64,000 nucleotides of DNA from Blattabacterium cuenoti (lineage in GTDB: Bacteria > Bacteroidota > Bacteroidia > Flavobacteriales > Blattabacteriaceae), in the NCBI RefSeq assembly GCF_014251635.1, contig NZ_CP059194.1:1-64000 (forward strand), given 5' to 3'. Below are positions 1 to 9,004 of this stretch, piece by piece. Position 1 is the first letter of the stretch. Every line of letters starts with the position of its first letter. The translations under genes were made by a program, and so were the position numbers. Below the pieces are notes generated by a model that saw only the letters and a list, made by a program, of their open reading frames with translations, was not told the DNA's origin and ran no database searches.

Positions 1-1254
1 ATGGATAATGAAGCTTTAATCGATTCTTTTTCAGATTTTAAATATGAAAAAAATATAGACAGAGTAAGTCTTATGGCCATTTTAGAAGAATCTATACGAT
101 GTGTTTTAAGAAAAAAATATGAATCATCACAAAATTACGATATCATTGTCAATCCAGATCAAGGCGATTTAGAAATATGGAGAAACCGTATAGTGGTCCA
201 AGATGGAAAAGTAAAAGATATAAACAAAGAAATAGAATTATCTATAGCTAGAAAAATAGAACCCGATTTCGAAATTGGAGAGGAAGTTACAGAGAAAGTA
301 GAATTACAATCTTTAGGAAGAAGGGCAATTTTATCTCTAAGACAAAATTTGCTTTCTAAAATTAACGAATATGATAATACGAATATTTATAAAAAATTTA
401 AAAATAAAATAGGAGAAATTATTAATGTGGAAGTCTATCATATTTTGCCTAAACAGATAATTATGAGGGATGATGAACAAAACGAAATGGTTTTACCTAA
501 ACAAGAACAAATTCCAAGTGATTTTTTTAGAAAAGGAGATCCAGTTAGAGCTTTAGTTAAACGAGTAGACTGGAAAGACAATAAACCTTTTGCTATTCTT
601 ACGAGAAAAGATGAATCTTTTTTAGAAGAGCTTTTTAAGCTGGAAATTCCAGAAGTTTCTGATGGCTTAATTACAGTAAAAAAAGTGGCACGTATTCCAG
701 GAGAAAAAGCTAAAATAGCGGTAGAGTCTTATGATGATCGTATAGATCCAGTTGGAGCTTGTGTGGGGATGAAAGGCTCTAGAATTCACCCTATAGTCAG
801 AGAATTAAAAAATGAAAATATAGATGTTATTAATTATACCTCTAATACACAATTATATATAACGCGATCTTTAAGCCCCGCTAAAGTTTCTATGATGGAA
901 ATTAATGAAGAACATAAGTATGTTAATGTATATGTAAAAATTGAAGAAATATCAAAAGCAATTGGGAAAGGGGGACAAAATATAAAATTAGCAAGTCAAT
1001 TAACCGGATACAAAATACATATATTCAGAGATTATCCTTATGAAGATGATGTAGAACTAACAGAATTTTCTGATGAAATAGAATCAGACGTTTTAGAAAA
1101 ATTTCATAAAGTAGGTTTAAATACAGCAAAATCCGTTTTAAATTACAGAAAAAATGATTTAAGTAAACGAACTAATCTTGAAGAAAAAACTATAAACAAA
1201 GTATTCACCATATTGAGAAAAGAATTTGAAGAAGAATTAAATATAAATACGTAA
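1..1254 (+). CDS. nusA: Transcription termination/antitermination factor NusA
   Basis: NusA binds RNA polymerase and nascent RNA and modulates pausing, termination and antitermination. The 417-residue protein has the typical layout: an N-terminal polymerase-binding domain (about 1-125), an S1 RNA-binding domain (about 135-200) and two KH domains. The KH GxxG-type loops are visible as VGMKGSRI near residue 255 and IGKGGQNI near residue 320. The C-terminal acidic repeats of some proteobacterial NusA are absent, as is usual outside that group. The ATG is the first base of the window and the opening MDNEALIDSFSDFK looks like an intact Bacteroidetes N-terminus, so the gene is probably complete. 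infB follows after 53 bases, the conserved nusA-infB order; any upstream rimP lies outside the window. Confidence 0.96.
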   Translation: MDNEALIDSFSDFKYEKNIDRVSLMAILEESIRCVLRKKYESSQNYDIIVNPDQGDLEIWRNRIVVQDGKVKDINKEIELSIARKIEPDFEIGEEVTEKVELQSLGRRAILSLRQNLLSKINEYDNTNIYKKFKNKIGEIINVEVYHILPKQIIMRDDEQNEMVLPKQEQIPSDFFRKGDPVRALVKRVDWKDNKPFAILTRKDESFLEELFKLEIPEVSDGLITVKKVARIPGEKAKIAVESYDDRIDPVGACVGMKGSRIHPIVRELKNENIDVINYTSNTQLYITRSLSPAKVSMMEINEEHKYVNVYVKIEEISKAIGKGGQNIKLASQLTGYKIHIFRDYPYEDDVELTEFSDEIESDVLEKFHKVGLNTAKSVLNYRKNDLSKRTNLEEKTINKVFTILRKEFEEELNINT

Positions 1255-1307
1255 TTTTTTCTTTTTAATATTTTTATTTTTGTTCTTAATACATTTTATA
1301 TTTTTAT

Positions 1308-3917
1308 ATGACTGATAAAATCAGATTAAAAACAGTATTGACAAAATTTAATATATCCTTACAAAGAGTAATTAGTTTTTTACAAAAAAAAGGAATTGAA
1401 ATAGAAAATAATCCTAATGCTAAAATAGAAGAACAAGTATATAAATTTCTTGTCAGAGAATTTAAAACTTACAAAGAAATACGAGATGCGTCTGAGAAAG
1501 TTTTTTTGCAAAAAAGAATAGAAAAAGAAAAAATAAAAGAAGAATTATTAAAATCAAAACACATTCACAATTATCAAATTATACGAGCTAAATCAGATAG
1601 ATTAATTGAATTTAAGAAAGTAGGAAAAATAGATATTGAGACATTAGACAAAAAATATGGGACTAAAGAAGAAAAAAAAAATAAATTATATCAACATAAA
1701 GAGAAAAAAATAGATAATAGATTTAAAAATAATAATAAACCTGAACATATTGATACAATTTATCAAAAACTAGATGGAGTTATGTTAACAGGAGATAGAA
1801 TAGATCTATCTCAATTTGAAAAAAAAAGAACAAGATCAGAAACTAAAAAAAAACGAAAAAGAATTAAAAAAGAAATTTTCATTGAAGAAATAAAAAATAT
1901 TACTACAGGAAAAAAACAAAATAAAGAAAGAAAATCCTCTTTTAACAAACATTCTAATGAAAAGAAAATAGATAAATCCAAAAGTAAAAAAAATGCACAA
2001 AAATCAGTAATTACTGATGAGCAAATAAAAAAACAAATTAAAGAAACTTTGGAAAAGTTATCTTCCAAAAAAATGAAATCAAAAGCTTCAAAAATTAGAA
2101 AAGAAAAACGTCAGTCTAAGAAGGAAAAGAGGCTTTTGCAAAATGAAATAGAAAATAAAAGAGAGGAAAAAATTCTTAAACTAGCAGAATTTACTACAGT
2201 TAATGAATTAGCATCTATGATGAAAGTTAATGCTACTGATGTGATTATGTCTTGCATGTCTTTAGGAATTATGGTAACTATGAACCAAAGATTAGATGCA
2301 GAGATATTAACTTTAGTTGCAGATGAATTTGGTTACAATGTAAAATTTATTGGTCTAGACTTAGAAGAGGCCGTTCAAGATGATAAAGATTTAGAGGAAC
2401 ATTTAAAACCCAGACCTCCCATCATTACTGTAATGGGACATGTCGATCATGGAAAAACATCTTTATTAGATTATATTAGAAATACTAATGTCATTGCAGG
2501 GGAAGCAGGCGGAATTACACAACATATAGCCGCTTATAGTGTAGAATGTTCCAATAATCAAAGTATTACTTTTTTAGATACTCCGGGTCATGAAGCTTTC
2601 ACCGCTATGCGTGCAAGAGGAGCACAAATCACAGATATTGCAATCATAGTTATAGCGACGGATGACCAAGTTATGCCACAAACCAAGGAAGCAATTAGTC
2701 ATGCTCAAGCAGCTAATGTTCCTATTCTTTTTGTTTTCAATAAAATAGATAAATCTAATGCAAATTCAGATAAAATTAGAGAACAATTAGCTAATTTGAA
2801 CTTTTTAGTAAAAGAATGGGGAGGAAAATATATTACTCAAGAAATATCAGCAAAATTGGGAACTGGAATAGATGAATTATTAAAAAAAGTACTTTTAGTT
2901 TCTAAATCATTAAATTTAAAAGCAAATCCAAATAAACCTGCTATAGGAACTGTTATAGAAGCTTCTTTAGATAAAGGGAGAGGATACATTAGTACTTTAC
3001 TTCTACAAGGAGGAACATTGAAAGTTGGAGATTATATTTTAGCAGGGAGTCATCATGGAAAAGTAAAAAGTATTTTAGATGAACGAGGAAAATCTATTTC
3101 ATTAGCAGGACCGTCTAAACCTATTACTATACTGGGATTGAATGGGGCTCCTACAGCCGGAGATAAATTTAAAGTATTTAAAGATGAAAAGGAAGCAAAA
3201 CAACTTGCTTCTAGAAGAGAACAATTGCAAAGGGAACAAAATATACGGGCCCAAAAACATCTTACATTAGATGAAATAGGAAGACGTATAGCGTTAGGGG
3301 ATTTCAAAGAATTAAAAATTATTATTAAAGGAGATGTAGATGGATCAGTTGAAGCTATTGCCGATTCTCTTCAAAAATTATCTACAAATACTATTATGAT
3401 CAATCTTATTTATAAAGGAGTTGGTCAGATTACAGAATCTGATGTATTATTAGCAAGTGCTTCAGATGCTATTATTATAGGATTTAATGTTCGTCCTAAT
3501 ATTGGATCTAAAAATATAGCAAAAAAAGAAAATATAGAAATACGAACTTATTCTATCATATACGATGTGACCAATGATATTCAGGAAGCGATGGATGGGA
3601 TGTTATCTCCAGAAATTAGAGAAAAAATACTAGGAAATGCTGAAATTAGAGAAATATTTAAAATACCAAAAACAGGAACTATAGCTGGATGCATGGTAAT
3701 AGAAGGAAAACTATTACGTCAAGCGAAGGTAAGATTAATTAGAGAGGGAATTGTGATTCATAATGGAGAATTTACTTCTCTTAAACGTTTTAAAGAAGAT
3801 GTTAAAGAAGTTTCAAAAGGATATGAATGTGGATTAGGAATCAAAAATTATCATAATATTAGATCTGGAGATATTATAGAAGTTTATGAAGAGTTATCTG
3901 AATATAAAAAAAATTAA
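1308..3917 (+). CDS. infB: Translation initiation factor IF-2
   Basis: GTPase that delivers initiator fMet-tRNA to the 30S subunit and promotes subunit joining. The 869-residue protein begins with a short IF2N-type segment, then a very lysine-rich linker (about 60-290). The G domain follows, with P-loop GHVDHGKT at about 377-384, DTPGH at about 424-428 and NKID at about 478-481. The beta-barrel and C-terminal fMet-tRNA-binding domains come after it. All G-motif residues are conserved. The linker holds several long A tracts, including a run of ten A at 1672-1681, yet the frame stays open throughout. It sits directly downstream of nusA, and aspS starts 13 bases after its stop. Confidence 0.97.
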   Translation: MTDKIRLKTVLTKFNISLQRVISFLQKKGIEIENNPNAKIEEQVYKFLVREFKTYKEIRDASEKVFLQKRIEKEKIKEELLKSKHIHNYQIIRAKSDRLIEFKKVGKIDIETLDKKYGTKEEKKNKLYQHKEKKIDNRFKNNNKPEHIDTIYQKLDGVMLTGDRIDLSQFEKKRTRSETKKKRKRIKKEIFIEEIKNITTGKKQNKERKSSFNKHSNEKKIDKSKSKKNAQKSVITDEQIKKQIKETLEKLSSKKMKSKASKIRKEKRQSKKEKRLLQNEIENKREEKILKLAEFTTVNELASMMKVNATDVIMSCMSLGIMVTMNQRLDAEILTLVADEFGYNVKFIGLDLEEAVQDDKDLEEHLKPRPPIITVMGHVDHGKTSLLDYIRNTNVIAGEAGGITQHIAAYSVECSNNQSITFLDTPGHEAFTAMRARGAQITDIAIIVIATDDQVMPQTKEAISHAQAANVPILFVFNKIDKSNANSDKIREQLANLNFLVKEWGGKYITQEISAKLGTGIDELLKKVLLVSKSLNLKANPNKPAIGTVIEASLDKGRGYISTLLLQGGTLKVGDYILAGSHHGKVKSILDERGKSISLAGPSKPITILGLNGAPTAGDKFKVFKDEKEAKQLASRREQLQREQNIRAQKHLTLDEIGRRIALGDFKELKIIIKGDVDGSVEAIADSLQKLSTNTIMINLIYKGVGQITESDVLLASASDAIIIGFNVRPNIGSKNIAKKENIEIRTYSIIYDVTNDIQEAMDGMLSPEIREKILGNAEIREIFKIPKTGTIAGCMVIEGKLLRQAKVRLIREGIVIHNGEFTSLKRFKEDVKEVSKGYECGLGIKNYHNIRSGDIIEVYEELSEYKKN

Positions 3918-3930
3918 TAATGAATAATGT

Positions 3931-5643
3931 ATGTATAGAACACATAATTGTGGAGAATTGAGTCGAAAAGATATTGGAAAAGAAGTGATATTATCTGGAT
4001 GGATTCAAAAAATAAGAAATTTAGGATCTTTATTTTTTATAGATATTAGAGATTATTTTGGGATTACACAACTAATTATTTCTAAAAAATTAATAAAAAG
4101 AAATTCTTTTTTGGGAAAAGAATTTTTAATTAAAGTAAAAGGAAAAGTGGTAGAAAGATTATCTAAAAATTACAATATTTCTACAGGGGAAATAGAGATT
4201 TCCATATCTCATATAAAGATATTAAATTCATCTCTATCACTTCCTTTTACTATAGAAAATCAAACAGATGGAAATGAAGAAATTAGAATGCTTTACCGAT
4301 ATCTTGATATCAGAAGAAATCCTATTAAAAATAATTTGATTCTTCGTCATAATTTAGCTTTGGAAACACGTAATTTTCTTTCAAAAAATGGATTCTTGGA
4401 AATAGAAACTCCTGTATTGATAAATTATACTCCAGAAGGAGCTAGAAGTTTTGTCGTTCCTTCTAGAACACACATTAATAAATTCTATACATTAGCTCAA
4501 TCTCCACAATTATTTAAACAATTGTTAATGATAGGAGGAATTGACAAATATTTTCAGATTGTCAAATGTTTTAGAGATGAAGATTCTCGTTCTGATAGAC
4601 AAATAGAATTTACACAAATAGATTGTGAAATGTCTTTCGTAGAAGTACACGATGTATTAGTATTTTTCGAATATTTTATTAAACATATATTCAAAACAAT
4701 TAAAAATATTCAATTAGATCCTTTCCCTTGTATTTCTTATTATGATGCCATAAAAATGTATGGAACGGATTCTCCTGATATTCGTTTTGATATACATTTT
4801 GTCGAATTGAATGATTTTGTTAAAAAACAAGATATTAATTTTTTGAAAATACAAGAATTGGTAATAGGAATTAAAATTAAAAAATGTTATAATATTCATG
4901 AAAATAATAAAATGAATTGTTTTCTGAAAAAAATAGAAAATAAAAATTTTTTTTGGATAAAATATTTATATGATCAAACTTTACTTTATTCTAATCAAAA
5001 TTTTTTAAATCAAGAAATTGTAAAAATATTCATAAAATATTTTAAAGCTACACCCGGTGATTTATTATTTTTTTCTTATGGAGAAAAAAGTAAAACTAGA
5101 GAAGAATTTGGTAAAATACGACTAAAAATAGCAGATTTTTTGAATTTAAGAAATTCTAAAATATTCAAACCTTTGTGGATTACAGATTTACCTCTATTAG
5201 AATGGGAAGAAAAATCGAAAAAATATAAATCTGTACATCATCCATTTACTAGTCCAAAAGAAGAAGATATTCATTTATTAGAAAAATATCCAAAAAATAT
5301 TCGTTCTAAATCTTATGATTTGATTATAAATGGAATAGAAATTGGGAGTGGATCTATACGTATTCACAATAAAAACGTACAAAATTTAATTTTTAAACAT
5401 TTAGGATTGTCTCAAAAAGAAATAGAATCTAGATTCGGTTTTTTTATAAAAGCTTTTGAATATGGTATTCCTCCTCATGGAGGAATAGCTTTTGGATTAG
5501 ATAGATTAATTAATACTTTAGAAGGAAATGAGAATATGAAAAATTTCATAGCCTTTCCAAAAAATAATTATGGAAAAGATATAATGATAAATGCTCCATC
5601 TTTTTTAGAAAAAGAAAAATTAAAAGAACTACATCTGTGTTAA
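3931..5643 (+). CDS. aspS: Aspartyl-tRNA synthetase
   Basis: Class II aminoacyl-tRNA synthetase charging tRNA-Asp. The 570-residue protein has an N-terminal OB-fold anticodon-binding domain (about 1-105), then the class II core with motif 2 (FRDED, about 214-218) and motif 3 (GGIAFGLDRL, about 517-526). The insertion domain between motifs 2 and 3, characteristic of bacterial AspRS, is present but highly divergent and Lys/Asn/Phe-rich, and the whole protein is slightly shorter than typical bacterial AspRS (about 585-590). The start is 13 bases after infB, suggesting co-transcription. Its last 15 bases overlap the convergent ppa gene. Confidence 0.96.
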   Translation: MYRTHNCGELSRKDIGKEVILSGWIQKIRNLGSLFFIDIRDYFGITQLIISKKLIKRNSFLGKEFLIKVKGKVVERLSKNYNISTGEIEISISHIKILNSSLSLPFTIENQTDGNEEIRMLYRYLDIRRNPIKNNLILRHNLALETRNFLSKNGFLEIETPVLINYTPEGARSFVVPSRTHINKFYTLAQSPQLFKQLLMIGGIDKYFQIVKCFRDEDSRSDRQIEFTQIDCEMSFVEVHDVLVFFEYFIKHIFKTIKNIQLDPFPCISYYDAIKMYGTDSPDIRFDIHFVELNDFVKKQDINFLKIQELVIGIKIKKCYNIHENNKMNCFLKKIENKNFFWIKYLYDQTLLYSNQNFLNQEIVKIFIKYFKATPGDLLFFSYGEKSKTREEFGKIRLKIADFLNLRNSKIFKPLWITDLPLLEWEEKSKKYKSVHHPFTSPKEEDIHLLEKYPKNIRSKSYDLIINGIEIGSGSIRIHNKNVQNLIFKHLGLSQKEIESRFGFFIKAFEYGIPPHGGIAFGLDRLINTLEGNENMKNFIAFPKNNYGKDIMINAPSFLEKEKLKELHLC

Positions 5644-6126
5644 ATGATTTTGATATCGTAAACAAGATTGTTGATATACAGAAATAGCTTCTTTTTGATC
5701 TTTCCAATTTCCTATTTTCACTTTTTTGTTTTCTAAATCTTTATATACCAAAAAAAAATGTTCTATCTCTTTTTTTGTATGTAAAGGAATTTCATCAATA
5801 TTATTTATAATATTATAATTAGGATCTGCAACTGGAACACAAATAATTTTTTCATCTTCTCCTTTTTCATCTATCATGAAAAAAATTCCTATAGGTTTTA
5901 CTGTTATTAAACAACCTGGTATTGTAGGTTCCGTTAGGAAAACCAATACATCTAATGGATCCCCATCCATAGAAAGAGTTTTTGGAATAAAACCATAATC
6001 TGTCGGATAACTCATAGGAGAATACAAAACTCTATCTAATCGAATGAGATTATTTTTTTTATCAAATTCATATTTATTTCTGCTTCCTTTGGGAATTTCT
6101 ATGAGTGCATCAAAACTGACTTTCAT
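5629..6126 (-). CDS. ppa: Inorganic pyrophosphatase (family I)
   Basis: Soluble pyrophosphatase hydrolysing PPi to phosphate, which pulls forward tRNA charging and polymer synthesis. The 165-residue protein carries the family I metal-binding signature DGDPLDVLVF near residue 55, plus the conserved YGFIPKT stretch and lysine/tyrosine-rich substrate site. Length is normal for bacterial family I enzymes. It converges on aspS with a 15-base overlap of coding ends. The E2 acyltransferase gene lies 10 bases upstream on the same strand, so the two are probably one transcript. Confidence 0.95.
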   Translation of the reverse strand: MKVSFDALIEIPKGSRNKYEFDKKNNLIRLDRVLYSPMSYPTDYGFIPKTLSMDGDPLDVLVFLTEPTIPGCLITVKPIGIFFMIDEKGEDEKIICVPVADPNYNIINNIDEIPLHTKKEIEHFFLVYKDLENKKVKIGNWKDQKEAISVYQQSCLRYQNHLTQM

Positions 6127-6136
6127 AATTTTTATA

Positions 6137-7324
6137 TTATATTTTTGTATAACAATTAAATTTTTCTAAATATAAAGCTACTTTTTTAGCAAAACATCCA
6201 CCTAAAACACCATCTATTACACGGTGATCATAAGAATGAGATAAATAAATTTTATGTCGTATTCCTATTAAATCTCCTTCTGGAGTTTCAATAATAGATA
6301 ATTTTTTTTGAATAAGACCTATCGCCATAATAGCAACCTGCGGTTGATGTATAATTGGTGTTCCAAAAAGATTTCCAAAACTCCCAATATTACTAATAGT
6401 ATAAGTCCCCCCTTGAGTTTCTTCAGGTTTTAATTGATACGATTTAGCTCTTTTTATTAAATCATTAATAATTTTTATTAATCCTACTAAATTGTAAGAA
6501 TCTGCATTTTTTATTACAGGAACAATCAAATTACCATTAGGTAAAGCAGTAGCTAAACCTATATGGATATTTCTTTTTTTTATTATATTTGTACCATTTA
6601 CTGAAATATTTATCATAGGAAGATCTTTTATTGCTTTGACTACACATTCCACAAAAACAGACATTAAGGTTAATTTTTCTCCTGTATTTTTCTGAAAAGA
6701 ATCTTTTATTTTTTCTCTCCATTTTACTATATTAGTCACATCCGCTTCAACAAAAGAAGTGACATGTGCGGAAATATTTTTACTATTAACCATATGTTCT
6801 GCCGTAACCCTACGCATTCTATCCATCTCAATTATTTCTTCATTTTTATTATTTATCCCTATAACACCTATAACATTATTATAAGGAATAACAATATTTC
6901 TTTTTTTAATACTAATATATTTTAATATATCTTTCTTAGTTACACGCCCTTTATTTCCAGTCCCTTCTATTGTATCCAATTCATAAAAACTGATCCCTTC
7001 TCTGTGAGCAATAGTCCGCACAAGAGGAGAATAAAAACGTTTTTTACTTTTTTCTATTGGAATATTTTCTAAAGAAAATTTTTCTTCCGTTTCTAAAATA
7101 GCAATGAAACTTCCTACTTTAGCAACTTCATTCGGAGAAAATAGTTTCTTTTTTAAAATACCATTTACAGGGGAAGATATTTCAGAATCAACTTTATCTG
7201 TAGCTATTTCTACCAAAAGATCTTCTTTTTTTACAAAATCTCCCTCTTCTTTTAACCAACGAATGATAGTAGCCTCAGCTATACTTTCACCCATGGCTGG
7301 AAGGGTCAAATTATACTCGGCCAT
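6137..7324 (-). CDS. 2-oxo acid dehydrogenase E2 (dihydrolipoyl acyltransferase), branched-chain-like
   Basis: Core E2 subunit of a 2-oxo acid dehydrogenase complex, transferring an acyl group from lipoamide to CoA. Residues 1-75 form one lipoyl domain with the lipoylated lysine in ATDKVDS (K44). About 97-137 is a peripheral-subunit-binding domain, and about 165-395 is the CoA acyltransferase domain with the catalytic SYDHRVIDG motif near residue 367. The N-terminus LPAMGESIAEATI resembles the Bacteroidetes branched-chain/generic E2 rather than the pyruvate dehydrogenase type. A second E2, clearly partnered with sucA, is at 56780-57982, so this copy likely serves another complex whose E1 genes are not in this window. 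The exact substrate is not decidable here. Confidence 0.9.
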   Translation of the reverse strand: MAEYNLTLPAMGESIAEATIIRWLKEEGDFVKKEDLLVEIATDKVDSEISSPVNGILKKKLFSPNEVAKVGSFIAILETEEKFSLENIPIEKSKKRFYSPLVRTIAHREGISFYELDTIEGTGNKGRVTKKDILKYISIKKRNIVIPYNNVIGVIGINNKNEEIIEMDRMRRVTAEHMVNSKNISAHVTSFVEADVTNIVKWREKIKDSFQKNTGEKLTLMSVFVECVVKAIKDLPMINISVNGTNIIKKRNIHIGLATALPNGNLIVPVIKNADSYNLVGLIKIINDLIKRAKSYQLKPEETQGGTYTISNIGSFGNLFGTPIIHQPQVAIMAIGLIQKKLSIIETPEGDLIGIRHKIYLSHSYDHRVIDGVLGGCFAKKVALYLEKFNCYTKI

Positions 7325-7339
7325 CTAGATTAATCGTTT

Positions 7340-7347
7340 TATATTTG
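7340..7347 (+). promoter_or_regulatory. Bacteroidetes-type -7 box upstream of nnr
   Basis: TATATTTG matches the Bacteroidetes sigma-A -7 consensus TAnnTTTG. It lies in the 100-base divergent spacer between the E2 gene and nnr, about 78 bases before the nnr ATG. No convincing TTTG -33 partner is visible at the expected distance, so the call is weak. Confidence 0.35.
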
Positions 7348-7424
7348 CAGATACTAATCAGATTTCACAATCTAATCAAAATAGAAAATTTACAAAACCA
7401 AAAATAATAAATTCATTTTAAAAA

Positions 7425-8963
7425 ATGAAAATTCTTTCTTTAAATCAAATTAGAAAAGCCGATCAATATTGTATTGATTCCGAATCAATTTCTTCTGTTC
7501 AGCTAATGGAAAGAGCAGCTAAAGGCTGTTTCGATTGGATTATTCATAATAAATATTTCAAAATTAAAGAAATTCCATTTATAGTATTAGCGGGAAATGG
7601 AAATAATGGGGGGGATGGGCTATCTTTAGCTTATATGTTACACTTATATGGAGCAACAGTATCGGTATATGTAGTTGCTATATCTAATCATTTTTCAAAT
7701 GAGTTTTTGATTAAAAAAAATCAAATATTACAGTACAATATAAATTTTAAAACAATTAATGAAAAAGAAAAATTTCCTTTTTTAAATCAGAAAAGTTATA
7801 TTATTGATGCTATTTTTGGAATAGGATTTAATCGTGCAATTAATCAATATTGGAAATCTTTTTTTCATTATATCAATAAAATAAAATTTAAAGCGGTTAT
7901 ATCTATAGATACTCCATCTGGACTTTTTATAGAAAAAAGCCATGAAAATTTTGAAGGAATAATAAAAGCTACTCATACTTTAACTTTTCAAGTTCCAAAA
8001 TTATCTTTTTTATTACCAAATTACGCTGATTATGTTGGGAAGTGGGATTTAATAAATATTGGGTGGAAAGATGATTTTTTTCGTAAAATACAAACTAAAA
8101 ATTTTTATATAGATGATGTATATATTCATACTACATACAAAAAAAAAATAAGAAAAAAATTTTCGCATAAAGGAAATTATGGACATGGAATGATTATAGG
8201 TGGAAGTTTTGGCATGATAGGATCTGTAGCACTTTCCGCAACTGCTAGTTTTCGCACTGGAATAGGAAAATTAAGTGTATATGTTCCTTCCTGTGGATAT
8301 CAAATTATACAAAATGTACTTCCAGAAGCTATTGTAAATACAGATTATAAAACAGATTGGATCAGTAACATCCCTATTCCCAATCCCAATGAGAAAATAA
8401 ATGCAATAGGAATAGGTATGGGAATGGGGACTCACCCTCAAACTGTATATGCTCTAGAATCTTTTTTATTAAAAAATAAAAAAATACCAATGGTAATTGA
8501 TGCAGATGCTATAAATATATTATCACATCAATTTCAATTATTGGATCTTCTTCCGAAAGAAACTATCCTTACTCCACATCCAAAAGAATTTCAGAGATTA
8601 TGTCGTAGTTCATGGAAAAACGATTATGAAAAATTACATATTTTAAAAAAAATGTCTACAAAACATAAGGTTTTTATTGTATTAAAAGGAGCTCATTCCG
8701 TTATTTCAACTCCTAATGGAACATTGTATTTTAATAGTACAGGAAATACAGGAATGGCAACGTCTGGCAGTGGAGATGTTCTGACTGGAATGATTATGAG
8801 TTTTTTATCTCAAGGATATTCTCCAAAAGAATCATGTATAATGGGAGTTTATTTACACGGATTATCGGGAGATCTTGCTTCAAAAAAATTAAGCGAAGAA
8901 GCCATAATGGCTAATGATATTATTAATTATATTGGGAAAGCCTATCTAAAAATTAAAATTTGA
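7425..8963 (+). CDS. nnr: Bifunctional NAD(P)HX epimerase/dehydratase
   Basis: Repairs hydrated NADH/NADPH. The N-terminal YjeF domain (about 1-215) epimerises R- and S-NAD(P)HX; its GNGNNGGDGL loop is at about 59-68. The C-terminal ribokinase-like domain (about 230-512) is an ADP-dependent dehydratase, recognised by NYGHGMIIGGS near 250, DADAIN near 360, TPHPKEF near 385 and the GSGDVLTGM anion-hole/catalytic motif near 448-456. At 512 residues it matches the usual length of the fused enzyme. It is transcribed divergently from the E2 gene and converges on lnt with a 41-base gap. Retention of this repair enzyme fits a redox-active metabolism (mdh, sucA, cytochrome c biogenesis nearby). Confidence 0.95.
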   Translation: MKILSLNQIRKADQYCIDSESISSVQLMERAAKGCFDWIIHNKYFKIKEIPFIVLAGNGNNGGDGLSLAYMLHLYGATVSVYVVAISNHFSNEFLIKKNQILQYNINFKTINEKEKFPFLNQKSYIIDAIFGIGFNRAINQYWKSFFHYINKIKFKAVISIDTPSGLFIEKSHENFEGIIKATHTLTFQVPKLSFLLPNYADYVGKWDLINIGWKDDFFRKIQTKNFYIDDVYIHTTYKKKIRKKFSHKGNYGHGMIIGGSFGMIGSVALSATASFRTGIGKLSVYVPSCGYQIIQNVLPEAIVNTDYKTDWISNIPIPNPNEKINAIGIGMGMGTHPQTVYALESFLLKNKKIPMVIDADAINILSHQFQLLDLLPKETILTPHPKEFQRLCRSSWKNDYEKLHILKKMSTKHKVFIVLKGAHSVISTPNGTLYFNSTGNTGMATSGSGDVLTGMIMSFLSQGYSPKESCIMGVYLHGLSGDLASKKLSEEAIMANDIINYIGKAYLKIKI

Positions 8964-9004
8964 GTTAATTTCATTCATATTTATTTATTTTTTTATTGTT
9001 TATC

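Noticed and set aside
1811-2068. Long open frame antisense to the infB lysine-rich linker
   Set aside because: It is the complement of poly-Lys/Glu codons, has no homology and no promoter; the infB frame explains the DNA.
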